From Methylobacterium nonmethylotrophicum (GTDB lineage Bacteria; Pseudomonadota; Alphaproteobacteria; Rhizobiales; Beijerinckiaceae): 64,000 nucleotides of DNA. The notes under the pieces were generated by a model that saw only the letters and a list, made by a program, of their open reading frames with translations, did not search any database and had not been told where the DNA came from. Of this stretch, positions 27,626 through 36,791 are shown piece after piece; the first letter of the stretch is position 1, and each line of letters opens with the position of its first letter. The stretch covers positions 62,001-126,000 of the forward strand of contig NZ_SRLB01000005.1 in assembly GCF_004745635.1 (NCBI RefSeq). The letters run 5' to 3'. A program made the position numbers and the translations under genes.

Positions 27626-28840
27626 TCAGGCCACCAGCCCGCCCAGCGGCCGGACCGCCTCGCTGCCCGGGAACACGCTGCGGGCGAGCACCGCCGGGGA
27701 GAGGCCGAACAGGTCGGCGGCGAGCCCCTTGGCGACCGCCCGCACGTCGGTCGTGGCGGCGAGGTCCCGGCCCTCGTGGAGCTGCCCGTGCGCAAGGCCC
27801 GGCCAGTCCGCCAGCACCCGGCCGCCGCGCACCGCGCCGCCGAGGAGGAACGCCACCGTGCCGGTGCCGTGGTCGGTGCCGGTGGTGCCGTTGACCCGGG
27901 CGGTGCGGCCAAACTCGGTGACGACCAGGATCGCGGTGTCGGCCCAAAGCGGCGCCAGGATCTCCGCGAAGGCGTCGAACACGCCGTCGAGCCCGCCGAG
28001 CAGGCCGGCGAGGCGGCCGGTGGCGCCGCCCTCGTTGGCGTGGGTGTCCCAGCCGTCGAGCGCCAGCGCGGCGATCCGCGGGCCGTCATCGGCGGCGATC
28101 AGCCGGGCCGCTCCCTCGGCAAGGCCGCGCAAGCCCCCGGCCCCCTTCGGCCCGCCTTTCGCCAGGGCGTCGACCTCGAGGCCGTGCGCGAGGCTCGCGG
28201 CGAGGGCCGGGTCGCGGGCCTCGTAGAGGCCGAGCACCCGCCGCCCGAGCTCGTCGCTCGCCCGCGGCAGGCGCGGCGGCGCCCAGCCGAGGACCGGGGC
28301 GGGCCCGCGCAGGATCAGCGGCGGCACCACGCCCACCCCGAGGGCCGCGCGGGGTGGGATGCCTTCGCCTGCCGGCAGCGCGGCCACGAGGCGGTTGAGC
28401 CAGCCGCTCGCCGTGTGGCCGGGGCCGGGCTGGCCGCTCTCGAGCACGTCCTGCCCGTCGAAATGGGAGCGCTCGCGGTAGCCGGTGGCGGCCGCGTGGA
28501 CGACGAGGGCCTGGCGGGCGGCGTAGAGCCGGCCGAAGGTCGGCAGGGCCGGATGCAGGGCGAAGAAGCCGTCGAGGGGCAAAGCCGCCCCCGTCCCGTC
28601 GCCATTGCCGTCGCGGGTCAGCGCGATCACCGGGCGAAGATCCGCGTAGGCCGGGTCGCCGAGCGGCGCCACCGCCGAGAGCCCGTCGAGGGCGCCGCGC
28701 AGGATGACGACGACGAGGCGCGGGTCCCGGGCGCCCGGGGCCGCGGTGGCGATGCGTGGGATCGCCCCCCAGGCGAAGAGCGCGCCGGCGGTGCCGAGGA
28801 TCGCCCGGCGGCTCGGATGGACAGCGCAGAGATCGGCCAT
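27626..28840 (-). CDS. DUF1501 family exported protein
   Basis: This 404-residue protein has a twin-arginine-like start (PSRRAILGTAGALFAWGAIP) and the alkaline phosphatase-like DUF1501 fold. Motifs are LVVVILRGALDGLSAVAPLG, YRERSHFDGQDVLESG, LDGWDTHANEGGATGRLAGL, ILVVTEFGRTARVNGTTGTD and HGTGTVAFLLGG. The His/Asp-rich motifs could bind metal as in related sulfatase/phosphatase folds. The gene starts 5 bp after the DUF1800 stop; the two families nearly always occur together. The function is unknown. Confidence 0.88.
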   Translation of the reverse strand: MADLCAVHPSRRAILGTAGALFAWGAIPRIATAAPGARDPRLVVVILRGALDGLSAVAPLGDPAYADLRPVIALTRDGNGDGTGAALPLDGFFALHPALPTFGRLYAARQALVVHAAATGYRERSHFDGQDVLESGQPGPGHTASGWLNRLVAALPAGEGIPPRAALGVGVVPPLILRGPAPVLGWAPPRLPRASDELGRRVLGLYEARDPALAASLAHGLEVDALAKGGPKGAGGLRGLAEGAARLIAADDGPRIAALALDGWDTHANEGGATGRLAGLLGGLDGVFDAFAEILAPLWADTAILVVTEFGRTARVNGTTGTDHGTGTVAFLLGGAVRGGRVLADWPGLAHGQLHEGRDLAATTDVRAVAKGLAADLFGLSPAVLARSVFPGSEAVRPLGGLVA

Positions 28841-28845
28841 GGGTG

Positions 28846-30213
28846 TCACCGTCGCTGGAATTCGGGCGCCATCAGGACGAGGGCGATCCCTTGCGCCCGG
28901 CTCTCGGCCCGGCGCAGGGCGGTGCGGGTCTCGTCCGTGACGAGCGGGCCCAGCACCGCGTCGGCGAGCGCCATCGGGTCGGCATCGGCGGCGAGCTGGC
29001 CGGCCCGGGCGGCGACGTCGAGGCGGGTGCGCAGGCCCTCGGGCGAGGCCCAGGCCCCCGCATCGTCGGGGTAGCCGTTCGGGGCCGGGGCGGACCAGAA
29101 CGGCTGGCCGAGGCTCGCGAGAGCGGCCGTCACCACCCTCGGATCCGGCGTCAGCGCCAGCCCGCGCGAGGCCGCGACCACGAATTCCTGCGGCGAGCGC
29201 ACCTTGCGCTGCGCGGGATCCCAGGCCTCCGGCGCCTCGATCAGGGCCAGCGCCAGGCGGGAGAGGTCGCCATCCTGGTCGAGGAACGTCTGCGCCAGGC
29301 GCGCCACCAGGGAAGGGGGCGGATCGTCGGCGACGAAGTGGCGGGCGAGGCGCAACGCGACGTGGCGGGCGGTCGCCGGATGGGCGGCGAGGTCGGACAG
29401 CGCCATCCGCAGCTGCTCGGGCCCGACATCGAGGTAGGTGCGGCCGAGAAGCGTCACCGCGCCGGGCTCGTGGGCGCCGCGCCGGAAGGTCGTCGAGCCC
29501 GGCCACCCCTCGGCATTGCCGTCGCGCTGCAGCGACCAGCCGGTGAGGATGCGGGCGAGCGCCGTCACGTCGTCCTGGCCGTAGCCGCCATCGGCCCCGA
29601 GGGTGTGCAGCTCGAGGAGCTCGCGGCCGAGATTCTCGTTGAGGCCCACGCCCCGGCGCTGGCCGGCCGGCGAGTTCGGGCCGACCGAGGCGACGTTGTC
29701 GAGATAGATCAGCATCGCCGGGTGGGTCGCGGCCGCGAGCAGCATGTCGCGGAAGCGCCCGAGCACGTGCGGGCGGATGGCCTCGCGCTCGAAGGCGCCG
29801 GCGCTGACCCGCAGGCGCGGCCCCCGTGCCACCGAGACGGTGAAGTGGTTGGCCCAGAACCAGACCAGGCGCTCGACGAAGCCGAGGGGCGCTCCTTGCG
29901 CCAGGGCGAGGCGGGCCGCGACCTCGGCCCGGTAGATCCGTTCCGCGATCGGCGGCGCCGGCGGGCCGGCCGGCATCGCGGCGTCCTGCGCTCCCTCCCG
30001 GGCGAGCTTGCGGGCCTGCTCCTCGGCCTGGAGGGCGGAGAGCAGCGTCGGGGTCGCGGCGAGGTCGGGTCCGCTCGGCAGCGGGACGGCGGCCGACAGG
30101 ATCTCGCGGTGCAAGGCATCCTCGACCGGCTCCTCCCGCGCGAGGTCGCCCGGGCGGGCGCCGAGGCCGAACCGCCCGAGGGCGAGCGCCGTCCGCCGTG
30201 GATCGAGCGCCAT
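28846..30213 (-). CDS. DUF1800 family protein
   Basis: This 455-residue helical protein starts with LGRFGLGARPGDL and has the family-defining segments RLVWFWANHFTVSVARG, VGLNENLGRELLELHTLG, YGQDDVTALARILTGWSL and RHVALRLARHFVADDPP. No classical signal peptide is visible, although the DUF1501 partner carries one. The two are probably exported or act as a pair. Its stop is 5 bp before the DUF1501 start, so they form one operon. The role is unknown. Confidence 0.9.
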   Translation of the reverse strand: MALDPRRTALALGRFGLGARPGDLAREEPVEDALHREILSAAVPLPSGPDLAATPTLLSALQAEEQARKLAREGAQDAAMPAGPPAPPIAERIYRAEVAARLALAQGAPLGFVERLVWFWANHFTVSVARGPRLRVSAGAFEREAIRPHVLGRFRDMLLAAATHPAMLIYLDNVASVGPNSPAGQRRGVGLNENLGRELLELHTLGADGGYGQDDVTALARILTGWSLQRDGNAEGWPGSTTFRRGAHEPGAVTLLGRTYLDVGPEQLRMALSDLAAHPATARHVALRLARHFVADDPPPSLVARLAQTFLDQDGDLSRLALALIEAPEAWDPAQRKVRSPQEFVVAASRGLALTPDPRVVTAALASLGQPFWSAPAPNGYPDDAGAWASPEGLRTRLDVAARAGQLAADADPMALADAVLGPLVTDETRTALRRAESRAQGIALVLMAPEFQRR

Positions 30214-30500
30214 GCGTGGTCCCTCCCCTTCCGTCAGCCATCATGACGCGCCGCGCCGGCTTAACCGATGCTGAGCGCCCCATGACGGTTTCGTAAGGTT
30301 GCGATGCGGGGACGGAGGCCTGCCGTGATCCTCAAGAATCCGGGGATCCGCAAGCTCGACTGACACCTCGGCTTTTCACGCGGCAACCGCGGCGCTAAGG
30401 TCCGGCGACCTCGCGTGACTGACGCTTGAGATGGGTTACCATCGGGGAGCGCGAGCGGCCATCGCCGCGCGTCTGGGCCTCCTCCTGCAACGGAAGACCG

Positions 30501-31133
30501 ATGCCCGACCCGCAGACGCTCCTCGCCTTCGCCGCCATCGCCCTCGGCATGGTCCTGACGCCCGGACCCAACATGGTCTATCTGGTCTCGCGCTCCCTCT
30601 GCCAGGGCCGGAAGGCGGGCCTGATCTCGCTCGGCGGCGTGGCCCTGGGCTTCGTCGTCTACATGCTGTGCGCGGCCTTCGGCATCACCGCCCTCGTCCT
30701 CGCGGTGCCCTATGCCTACGACGCGATCCGCATCGCGGGCGCTCTCTACCTGCTCTGGCTCGCCTGGCAGGCCGTCCGGCCCGGCGGCCGCTCGCCGTTC
30801 CAGGTCCGGGACCTGCCGAAGGACGGAGCGAGGAAGCTGTTTCTCATGGGTTTCCTGACCAATTTGCTGAATCCGAAGATCGCGGTGATGTACCTGTCGC
30901 TGCTGCCGCAATTCATCGATCCGGCCGCCGGCAGCGTGCTGGGTCAGGCGCTCGTGCTCGGCGCCACGCAGACCCTCATCAGCGTCCTCGTCAACGCGCT
31001 CATCGCGATCTCGGCGGGGTCGATCGCCCTGTTCCTGACCCGGCGGCCCTCCGTCGCGGCGGTGCAGCGCTGGATGATGGGCACGGTGCTGGCCGGGCTC
31101 GCGGTCCGGATGGCGACGGAGGCCCGCCGGTGA
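30501..31133 (+). CDS. LysE-family amino-acid exporter
   Basis: This 210-residue membrane protein has about six helices and the family motif MVLTPGPNMVYLVSRSLCQG at residues ~17-36. It also has GFLTNLLNPKIAVMYLSLLP in the centre, both hallmarks of RhtB/LysE threonine/homoserine-type exporters. It likely exports an amino acid or related metabolite. ATG 30501 starts the protein; the preceding bases GGAAGACCG contain a weak ribosome-binding site. It converges with cobQ. Confidence 0.92.
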   Translation: MPDPQTLLAFAAIALGMVLTPGPNMVYLVSRSLCQGRKAGLISLGGVALGFVVYMLCAAFGITALVLAVPYAYDAIRIAGALYLLWLAWQAVRPGGRSPFQVRDLPKDGARKLFLMGFLTNLLNPKIAVMYLSLLPQFIDPAAGSVLGQALVLGATQTLISVLVNALIAISAGSIALFLTRRPSVAAVQRWMMGTVLAGLAVRMATEARR

Positions 31134-31163
31134 GGCGGACCGCCTGAGGGCGGGCGCTTCGTC

Positions 31164-32648
31164 CTAGGACGCCAGCGCGAGCAGCCGGTCGCAATCGACA
31201 TGGGCCTCGAGGTGGTCGGCAAGGCGGTCGAGCACGCCCTCGATCACCGCCTCGTAGGCCTCCGGCCCCGGCGCGGCGCCGAGGCGGGAGAGCCACAGGG
31301 CGCGCTGGCCCTCGTCGGAGAAGAGCCCGTGCACGTAGGTGCCGCAGACGAGGCCGTCGACCGAGACCGCGCCGTCGGCGCGCCCGTCGGCGAGGCGCAG
31401 GAGCGGCCGGGCGGCGTCGGGGCCCTCGGTCTCGCCGACATGCATCTCGTAGCCGGTGAACGGGGTCTCGTCCGGCAGGCTCACGCCGCGCGCCGCGGCG
31501 AGGCGCTTCTCGGCGGTGAGCACCGTCGCGACGTCGAGGAGGCCCAAGCCCGCCACCGTGCCGGGCGGCCCCTCGATGCCCTGCGGGTCGCTCACGGTGG
31601 TGCCGAGCATCTGGTAGCCGCCGCACAGGCCGAGCACCCGCCCGCCGCGGCGGCGATGGGCCAGGATGTCGATGTCCCACCCCTGCGCGCGCAGGAAGGC
31701 GAGATCGGGGATCGTGGTCTTCGAGCCCGGCAGCAGCACGAGGTCGGCCTCCGCCGGGATCGGCCTTCCGGGCTCGACCAGCACCACGCTGATTCCGGGC
31801 TCGGCCCGGAGCGGATCGAGGTCGTCGAAATTGGCGATGCGGGGCAGGACCGGCACGGCCACCACCTTCCCGCCGGGCCGTTCGGCGCCCTTGAGGCCCA
31901 GCACGTCCTCCGCCGGCAGCCGCGCGGCGTCGGGGAAGTGCGGGATCAGCCCCAGGGGCTCCCAGCCGGTGCGGGCGGCGATCAGCGTCAGGCCGTCGGA
32001 GAAGAGCGACGGGTCTCCGCGGAACCGGTTGACGAGGAAGCCCCGCACCAGGGCGGCATCCTCCGGGTCGATCACCGCCTTCGTGCCGACGAGGCTCGCG
32101 ATCACCCCGCCCCGGTCGATGTCGCCGAGGAGCACCACCGGCGTCCCGGTGGCGCGGGCAAACCCCATATTGGCGATGTCGCCCGGCCGCAGGTTGACCT
32201 CCGAGGCCGAGCCCGCGCCCTCGACCAGAACGAGATCGGATTCCGCCCGCAGCCGGCCGAAGCTCTCGACCACGGCGGAGAGGAGCCGCGGCTTCCAGGC
32301 CTGGTACTCCCGGGCCCGGGCCGTGCCGGCCATCCGGCCCTGCACCACCACCTGCGCGCCGGTCTCGCTCTGGGGCTTCAGGAGCACCGGGTTCATGTGC
32401 ACCGAGGGCGGCACGCCGGCGGCCCGGGCCTGGAGCGCCTGGGCACGGCCGATCTCGCCGCCATCGGCCGTGACGGCGGCGTTGTTCGACATGTTCTGCG
32501 GCTTGAACGGCCGCACCCGCAGGCCGCGCCGGGTGTAGACCCGCGCGAGCCCGGCGACGATCAGCGACTTGCCGACATCCGAGCCGGTGCCCTGGATCAT
32601 CAGGGCCCGGGCGCCCGCCGGGGGCCTCTCGTCCTGCTCTGCGCCCAT
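31164..32648 (-). CDS. cobQ: Cobyric acid synthase
   Basis: This 494-residue enzyme amidates adenosylcobyrinic acid a,c-diamide at four carboxylates during B12 synthesis. The N-terminal synthetase domain has [18 protein letters not shown] (P-loop) and [20 protein letters not shown]. The C-terminal class I glutamine amidotransferase domain has the nucleophile in [12 protein letters not shown] and the His partner in [11 protein letters not shown]. No other cob gene and no visible B12 riboswitch lie in the 176-bp upstream gap. Confidence 0.96.
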   Translation of the reverse strand: MGAEQDERPPAGARALMIQGTGSDVGKSLIVAGLARVYTRRGLRVRPFKPQNMSNNAAVTADGGEIGRAQALQARAAGVPPSVHMNPVLLKPQSETGAQVVVQGRMAGTARAREYQAWKPRLLSAVVESFGRLRAESDLVLVEGAGSASEVNLRPGDIANMGFARATGTPVVLLGDIDRGGVIASLVGTKAVIDPEDAALVRGFLVNRFRGDPSLFSDGLTLIAARTGWEPLGLIPHFPDAARLPAEDVLGLKGAERPGGKVVAVPVLPRIANFDDLDPLRAEPGISVVLVEPGRPIPAEADLVLLPGSKTTIPDLAFLRAQGWDIDILAHRRRGGRVLGLCGGYQMLGTTVSDPQGIEGPPGTVAGLGLLDVATVLTAEKRLAAARGVSLPDETPFTGYEMHVGETEGPDAARPLLRLADGRADGAVSVDGLVCGTYVHGLFSDEGQRALWLSRLGAAPGPEAYEAVIEGVLDRLADHLEAHVDCDRLLALAS

Positions 32649-32702
32649 GGATCCTCGGGTTCTGGCGACCGGGTCCGGCCGCGACGTCCGGACCAGCGGG
32701 AA

Positions 32703-32721
32703 CTGAACGGAAAAAGTTCAG
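32703..32721. promoter_or_regulatory. Inverted repeat CTGAAC-N7-GTTCAG
   Basis: Perfect 6-bp arms with an A-rich spacer lie in the divergent cobQ/outer-membrane protein promoter region, 104 bp upstream of the latter's GTG. This is a candidate operator for either gene; no regulator is identified. Confidence 0.3.
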
Positions 32722-32824
32722 AAAACCGGTCGGTCCACTGCTGGGTGTGGCGCGGCGGTCATAGGCGCCCGGCCACGCTCAAGCTAGCCTCAGCTCAACT
32801 GTCCGTTCAACGGGGCGTATTCCA

Positions 32825-33697
32825 GTGATCAAGAAGCTCATGCTCGCCGGCGCCGCGACGTCGCTCCTCGCCGGAGCGGCCTCTGCGGCCGACCTGCCGC
32901 GCCGCGCTGCGCCCCCGCCGGTCTTCACGCCGGTGCCGGTCTTCACCTGGACCGGCTTCTATGCCGGCCTGCACACCGACTACACCTTCACCGACCGCCA
33001 GCCGATCAACACCTTCGGCAACACCCCGCTGACGATCACCAACGTGGCGACCCTCCGTCGCCCGCCGACGGTGCGCAACGAGCAGGACGGGCTCGCCAAT
33101 ATCGGCGGCGGCTTCGGTTACAACTACCAGTTCACGCCGGGCTCCGGCTTCGTGGTCGGCGTCCAGGCCGACTGGGCCTGGAACGACATCCACAAGAACA
33201 CCTTCTATCTCGGCCCGCCGCTCGCCGCGAACGGCTTCGTGCCGGATCCGGCCGCGTTCCGGCAGGAGCTGTCCTGGCTCGGCACCGTCGTGGGTCGCGT
33301 CGGCTACGCCTTCGACCGGTTCTTCGTCTTCGGCATGGGCGGCTTCGCCTATGGCGGTGTCGATTACCGCGCCAACTTCTACACCCCGGGCGGCGTCCTG
33401 GCCTATGCGGGCCGCTACAACGACATCGAGACCGGCTACGCCTATGGCGGCGGCATCGAGTACGCCCTGCCGACCGATTCGTTCCTCTCGCGCTTCAGCC
33501 TGCTCGGCCTGCTCGGCGTGAAGTCCGAGGCGGTGACGATCAAGGCCGAGTACCTGCACTACGACCTCGGCACCCGCAACGTGCTGGTCAACAACACCGG
33601 CATCGTCGCGGCCGCGACCGGCTCCTACACCTCGCGCTTCCGCACCGAGGGCAACCTGGTCCGCGCCGGGTTCAGCTACAAGTTCAACGGCCTCTGA
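32825..33697 (+). CDS. Outer-membrane beta-barrel protein, Omp25/31-like
   Basis: This 290-residue protein has a signal peptide (IKKLMLAGAATSLLAGAASA) followed by ADLPRRAAPPPV and WTGFYAGLHTDYTFTDRQ, the standard opening of rhizobial/methylobacterial small outer-membrane barrels. Alternating aromatic strands follow (FGYNYQFTPGSGFVVGVQAD, RVGYAFDRFFVFGMGGFAYG, ITIKAEYLHYDLGTR-type). It ends GNLVRAGFSYKFNGL with a terminal hydrophobic strand suited to BAM insertion. It starts at GTG 32825. A strong terminator follows the stop. Confidence 0.9.
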   Translation: MIKKLMLAGAATSLLAGAASAADLPRRAAPPPVFTPVPVFTWTGFYAGLHTDYTFTDRQPINTFGNTPLTITNVATLRRPPTVRNEQDGLANIGGGFGYNYQFTPGSGFVVGVQADWAWNDIHKNTFYLGPPLAANGFVPDPAAFRQELSWLGTVVGRVGYAFDRFFVFGMGGFAYGGVDYRANFYTPGGVLAYAGRYNDIETGYAYGGGIEYALPTDSFLSRFSLLGLLGVKSEAVTIKAEYLHYDLGTRNVLVNNTGIVAAATGSYTSRFRTEGNLVRAGFSYKFNGL

Positions 33698-33721
33698 TCG
33701 CGCGATCAGCCGAGCCGGACC

Positions 33722-33786
33722 GGCGGGCTCTGTGAGCCCGCCCCTCTCGACGGCCGTGGGGCGCCTGCCCGGCGGCCGTTTTTGTT
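33722..33786 (+). terminator. Hairpin pair and rho-independent terminator after the Omp gene
   Basis: A perfect 9-bp stem (GGCGGGCTC-TGT-GAGCCCGCC, 33722-33742) is followed by a second hairpin. The second has arms ACGGCCG (33750-33756) and CGGCCGT (33773-33779), leading directly into TTTTTG. The second is a good intrinsic terminator for rightward transcription. Confidence 0.7.
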
Positions 33787-33849
33787 GTGGGCCATGACGA
33801 TTCGTCAGCCTTCCAGCGACCACGTCCATGGCGTGTAAGCTGGCCCCGC

Positions 33850-34923
33850 TCACACCTGATCGAAATCCACCGTCACCCGCCCGGAGGTCGGCCGGGCCTG
33901 GCAGGTGAGGACGAAGCCGGCCTCCACCTCCCAGGGCTCGAGCGAGTAGTTCACCTCCATGGCGACGCTGCCGTCGACCACCTTGGCGCGGCAGGTGCAG
34001 CACATGCCGCCTCGGCAGGAATAGGGCAGGTCGAGGCCGGCGCGGATCGCGGCGTCGAGCACCGCCTCGCCCTCGGCCACCGGCACCTCGGTGGCGATGC
34101 CGTCGGTGATGACGGTGGCGAGCGCCGCCGGCGCGGCCGCGGTCGAGACCGGGCGGGCGGCACGGGCGCGCCCCGGCTCGGCCGGCGTGAAGCGCTCGAC
34201 ATGGACGCGCTCGCGCGGCAGGCCGAGACCGAGGAGCGCGCCCTCCACCGTGTCGATCATCTCGCTCGGGCCGCACACGAAGGCGTGGTCGACGAGCGAG
34301 GCCGGCACGATGGTGCGCAGGAAGAGCGCCGCCTTCTCGCCGTCGAGGCGGCCGTTGAGGACAGAGAGGTCCTGCGTCTCGCGCGACAGGACGTGGAAGA
34401 CCGACAGCCGGTCGAGGAACCGGTCCTTCAGGGTCTCCAGCGCCTCGCGAAACAGGATCGAGCCGGTGGCGCGGTTGCCGTAGAACAGGAAGAAGCGGCT
34501 CTTCGGCTCGGCTTCGAGCACGGTGCGGATGATCGACAGGATCGGGGTGATGCCCGACCCCGCCGCGAAGCCCACGAAGGTGCGGGCCTCGTCCGGCAGG
34601 ATCTCGACGCCGAAGCGGCCCATCGGCGGCATCACCTCGATCTCGTCGCCGGGCGCGATCGCCTCGTTGGCGAAGCCCGAGAAGAGGCCGCCCTCGACGC
34701 GCTTGATCGCGACCCGCAGCTCCGGCTCGCCGACGCCCGAGCAGATCGAGTAGGAGCGGCGCACCTCCTCGCCGTCGATGGTCGTCCTCAGGGTGAGGTA
34801 CTGGCCACAGGAGAAGCCGAAGGCCGCACGCGCCTCCTCCGGCACCGCGAAGGCGATCGAGACGGCGTCCGGAGTCTCGCGGCGGATGTCGGCGACGCGC
34901 AGGCGATGGAAGCGGGGGGTCAT
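33850..34923 (-). CDS. paaE: Phenylacetyl-CoA epoxidase reductase subunit PaaE
   Basis: This 357-residue flavo-iron-sulfur reductase supplies electrons from NADPH to the PaaABC oxygenase. The FAD domain has RRSYSICSG. The nucleotide-binding domain has GFAAGSGITPILSIIRTVLE and FVCGPSEMIDTVEG. The C-terminal plant-type ferredoxin domain has the cluster motif SCRGGMCCTCRAKV plus VLTCQARP. It is the last gene of the leftward paa run, 7 bp after paaD, and faces the Omp terminator. Confidence 0.95.
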   Translation of the reverse strand: MTPRFHRLRVADIRRETPDAVSIAFAVPEEARAAFGFSCGQYLTLRTTIDGEEVRRSYSICSGVGEPELRVAIKRVEGGLFSGFANEAIAPGDEIEVMPPMGRFGVEILPDEARTFVGFAAGSGITPILSIIRTVLEAEPKSRFFLFYGNRATGSILFREALETLKDRFLDRLSVFHVLSRETQDLSVLNGRLDGEKAALFLRTIVPASLVDHAFVCGPSEMIDTVEGALLGLGLPRERVHVERFTPAEPGRARAARPVSTAAAPAALATVITDGIATEVPVAEGEAVLDAAIRAGLDLPYSCRGGMCCTCRAKVVDGSVAMEVNYSLEPWEVEAGFVLTCQARPTSGRVTVDFDQV

Positions 34924-34930
34924 CGGCGCC

Positions 34931-35425
34931 TCAGATGCACTTGAAGTAGTCGAACGGCTCGCGGCAAGCCCGGCAGCGCCACAGCGCCTTGCAGGCGGTC
35001 GAGCCGAATTCCGAGACCTTCTCCGTCGCGGCCGAGCCGCAATGCGGGCAGGCGACCTGCTCCTCGCCGAACAGCGCCCGGCGCGAGGCCTTTCCGGCCG
35101 GCGGGGCGATGCCGTAGGCGGTGAGCTTGGCCTTGCCGGCATCCGTCATCCAGTCGGTGGTCCAGGCCGGCGACAGCACGAGGCGCACCCGCGCGTCCGG
35201 GATGCCGGCCTGCGCCAGGGCGGTCTGGACCTCGATCCCGATCACGTCCATCGCCGGGCAGCCGGAATAGGTCGGCGTGATCGCGACCTCGACCCGGCCG
35301 TCCGCGACGGTGACATCGCGCAGCACGCCGAGATCCGCGATGGTGAGGACCGGGATCTCGGGATCGCACACCGTCGCGGCCGCCGCATGCGCCCGCCGGG
35401 CGAGGTCGGCATCGGCGGGGGTCAC
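34931..35425 (-). CDS. paaD: Phenylacetate degradation protein PaaD (MIP18-like)
   Basis: This 164-residue protein joins a DUF59/MIP18 domain (VCDPEIPVLTIADLGVLRDV, ITPTYSGCPAMDVIG) to a C-terminal zinc ribbon (VACPHCGSAATEKVSEFG, WRCRACREPFDYFKCI). PaaD is thought to help mature the Fe-S or diiron centres of the epoxidase. It starts at GTG 35425, overlapping the paaC stop as GTGA, so translation is coupled. The full set of conserved cysteines is present. Confidence 0.95.
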   Translation of the reverse strand: MTPADADLARRAHAAAATVCDPEIPVLTIADLGVLRDVTVADGRVEVAITPTYSGCPAMDVIGIEVQTALAQAGIPDARVRLVLSPAWTTDWMTDAGKAKLTAYGIAPPAGKASRRALFGEEQVACPHCGSAATEKVSEFGSTACKALWRCRACREPFDYFKCI

Positions 35426-36198
35426 CAGGTCGCTCCCGGATGGGCGCGCTGCAGGTATTGCAGGTCGGCGAGGATGAAGCCGAGATGCTCGCTGTGGCGC
35501 CCGGCCCGGCCGCCGCTCTGCATCCATCCGCCCGCCGGGCGGGTCAGCGTCGCCTCGGAGAGGATGTGGTCGAGGGTGGCGTCGAAACCGGCGCGCAAGC
35601 TCCGCGGGTCGGGGAGCGTACCGGCCTCGATCAGGGCGGCCTCCGCGGCGTCGACCTCGAACAGCTCGCCCGTATAGGGCCACAGCTCGTCGAGGGCGGT
35701 GCGGGCCCGGGCATGGCTCTCGTCGGTGCCGTCGCCCAGCCGGATCAGCCACTCGCCGGAATGGCGCAGGTGGTAGGCGGTCTCCTTCTCGGCCTTCGCG
35801 GCGATGGCCGCGAGCGTCGCGTCGCGCGAGCCCGTGAGCGCCCGGTAATACGGGTCGTTGAAGGCCGAGAACAGCACCTGGCGCACGATCGTGCCGGCGA
35901 AGTCGCCGTTCGGCTGCTCGACCAGCAGGCAGTTGCGGTACTGCCCGGCCTCCCGGCGATAGGCGAAATCGTCCTCGGTAAGCCCCCCGCCGGCGACCTC
36001 CGCCGCGTAGGCGTAGAAGGAGCGGGCCTGGCCGACGCAGTCGAGGGCGATGTTGGCGAGCGCGATGTCCTCTTCCAGCATCGGCGCGTGGCCGCACCAC
36101 TCGGACAGCCGGTGCCCGAGGATCAGCGCGTCGTCGGCGCGCCGGAGGATGCCGGCCAGCAGCGGGGTCTCGGTGAGGCTGAGGGAGGTGGTGGGCAT
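35422..36198 (-). CDS. paaC: Phenylacetyl-CoA epoxidase structural subunit PaaC
   Basis: This 258-residue ferritin-like subunit forms the PaaAC heterodimer. It has LSEWCGHAPMLEEDIALANI, GQARSFYAYAAEVAGG, RNCLLVEQPNGDFAGTIVRQ and YHLRHSGEWLIRLGDGTDES, all typical of PaaC, which is catalytically silent. ATG 36198 is used rather than an upstream in-frame ATG. A ~295-bp repeat-bearing gap separates it from paaB, unlike the tight coupling with paaD. Confidence 0.95.
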   Translation of the reverse strand: MPTTSLSLTETPLLAGILRRADDALILGHRLSEWCGHAPMLEEDIALANIALDCVGQARSFYAYAAEVAGGGLTEDDFAYRREAGQYRNCLLVEQPNGDFAGTIVRQVLFSAFNDPYYRALTGSRDATLAAIAAKAEKETAYHLRHSGEWLIRLGDGTDESHARARTALDELWPYTGELFEVDAAEAALIEAGTLPDPRSLRAGFDATLDHILSEATLTRPAGGWMQSGGRAGRHSEHLGFILADLQYLQRAHPGATW

Positions 36199-36262
36199 GG
36201 GGGCCTCGGGAACGTGGGGGCCTCGGGCAAGCAATCACGCCGATGACGGATGAGGCACATCT

Positions 36263-36456
36263 CCCCTCTCCCGTGTGGGAGAGGGGCCGGGGGATCGAAG
36301 ATCCCGCACGGGCCTGCGGCCCGCGTGAGGGTGCTACGTTTCTGACTAAAGCTCAGATCGTCGTGCTGGCGGCTCGACCTTCAGCGCTCAATTCTGAGCC
36401 GTCCCCACCCTCGCGCGATCTTCGATCGCCCCTACCCCTCTCCCATACGGAAGAGG
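36263..36456. repeat. Palindromic repeat between paaB and paaC
   Basis: Outer modules CCCCTCTCCCGTGTGGGAG and CCCCTCTCCCATACGGAAGA enclose inner arms containing ATCGAAGATC and ATCTTCGATC. It belongs to the same module family as the palindromes at 1256 and 24535. It occupies most of the 294-bp paaB-paaC gap; no gene is present there. Confidence 0.7.
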
Positions 36457-36492
36457 TATCCCGCGCCATACTTGGCGCGGGCTCGTGAAATC

Positions 36493-36780
36493 TCACATAT
36501 GCCCGACCTCGTCCGGCACCTCGTAGAAGGTCGGGTGGCGGTAGATCTTCGAGGCGGTCGGCTCGAACAGGACGTCCTTGTCGGCCGGGTCCGAGGCCAC
36601 GATCGCCGAGGACGGCACGACCCACAGCGACAGGCCCTCGCCGCGGCGCGTGTAGACGTCGCGGGCGGCCTGGAGCGCCATCGTGGCGTCGACCGCGTGG
36701 AGCGAGCCGACATGCTTGTGCGCCAGGCCGTTGCGGGAGCGGATGAACACCTCCCAGAGCGGGATCTTCTGCTCAGGCAT
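36493..36780 (-). CDS. paaB: Phenylacetyl-CoA epoxidase subunit PaaB
   Basis: This 95-residue protein opens MPEQKIPLWEVFIRSRNGLA and continues HKHVGSLHAVDATMALQAAR, DVYTRRGEGLSLWVVPSSAI and FYEVPDEVGHM, closely matching PaaB. PaaB bridges two PaaAC heterodimers in the oxygenase. It follows paaA by 11 bp on the same strand and begins at ATG 36780. Confidence 0.96.
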   Translation of the reverse strand: MPEQKIPLWEVFIRSRNGLAHKHVGSLHAVDATMALQAARDVYTRRGEGLSLWVVPSSAIVASDPADKDVLFEPTASKIYRHPTFYEVPDEVGHM

Positions 36781-36791
36781 TCTTTCCTCCC

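Noticed and set aside
32649..32824. Cobalamin riboswitch upstream of cobQ
   Set aside because: No B12-box-like sequence or compact multi-helix layout was seen in the 176-bp gap.
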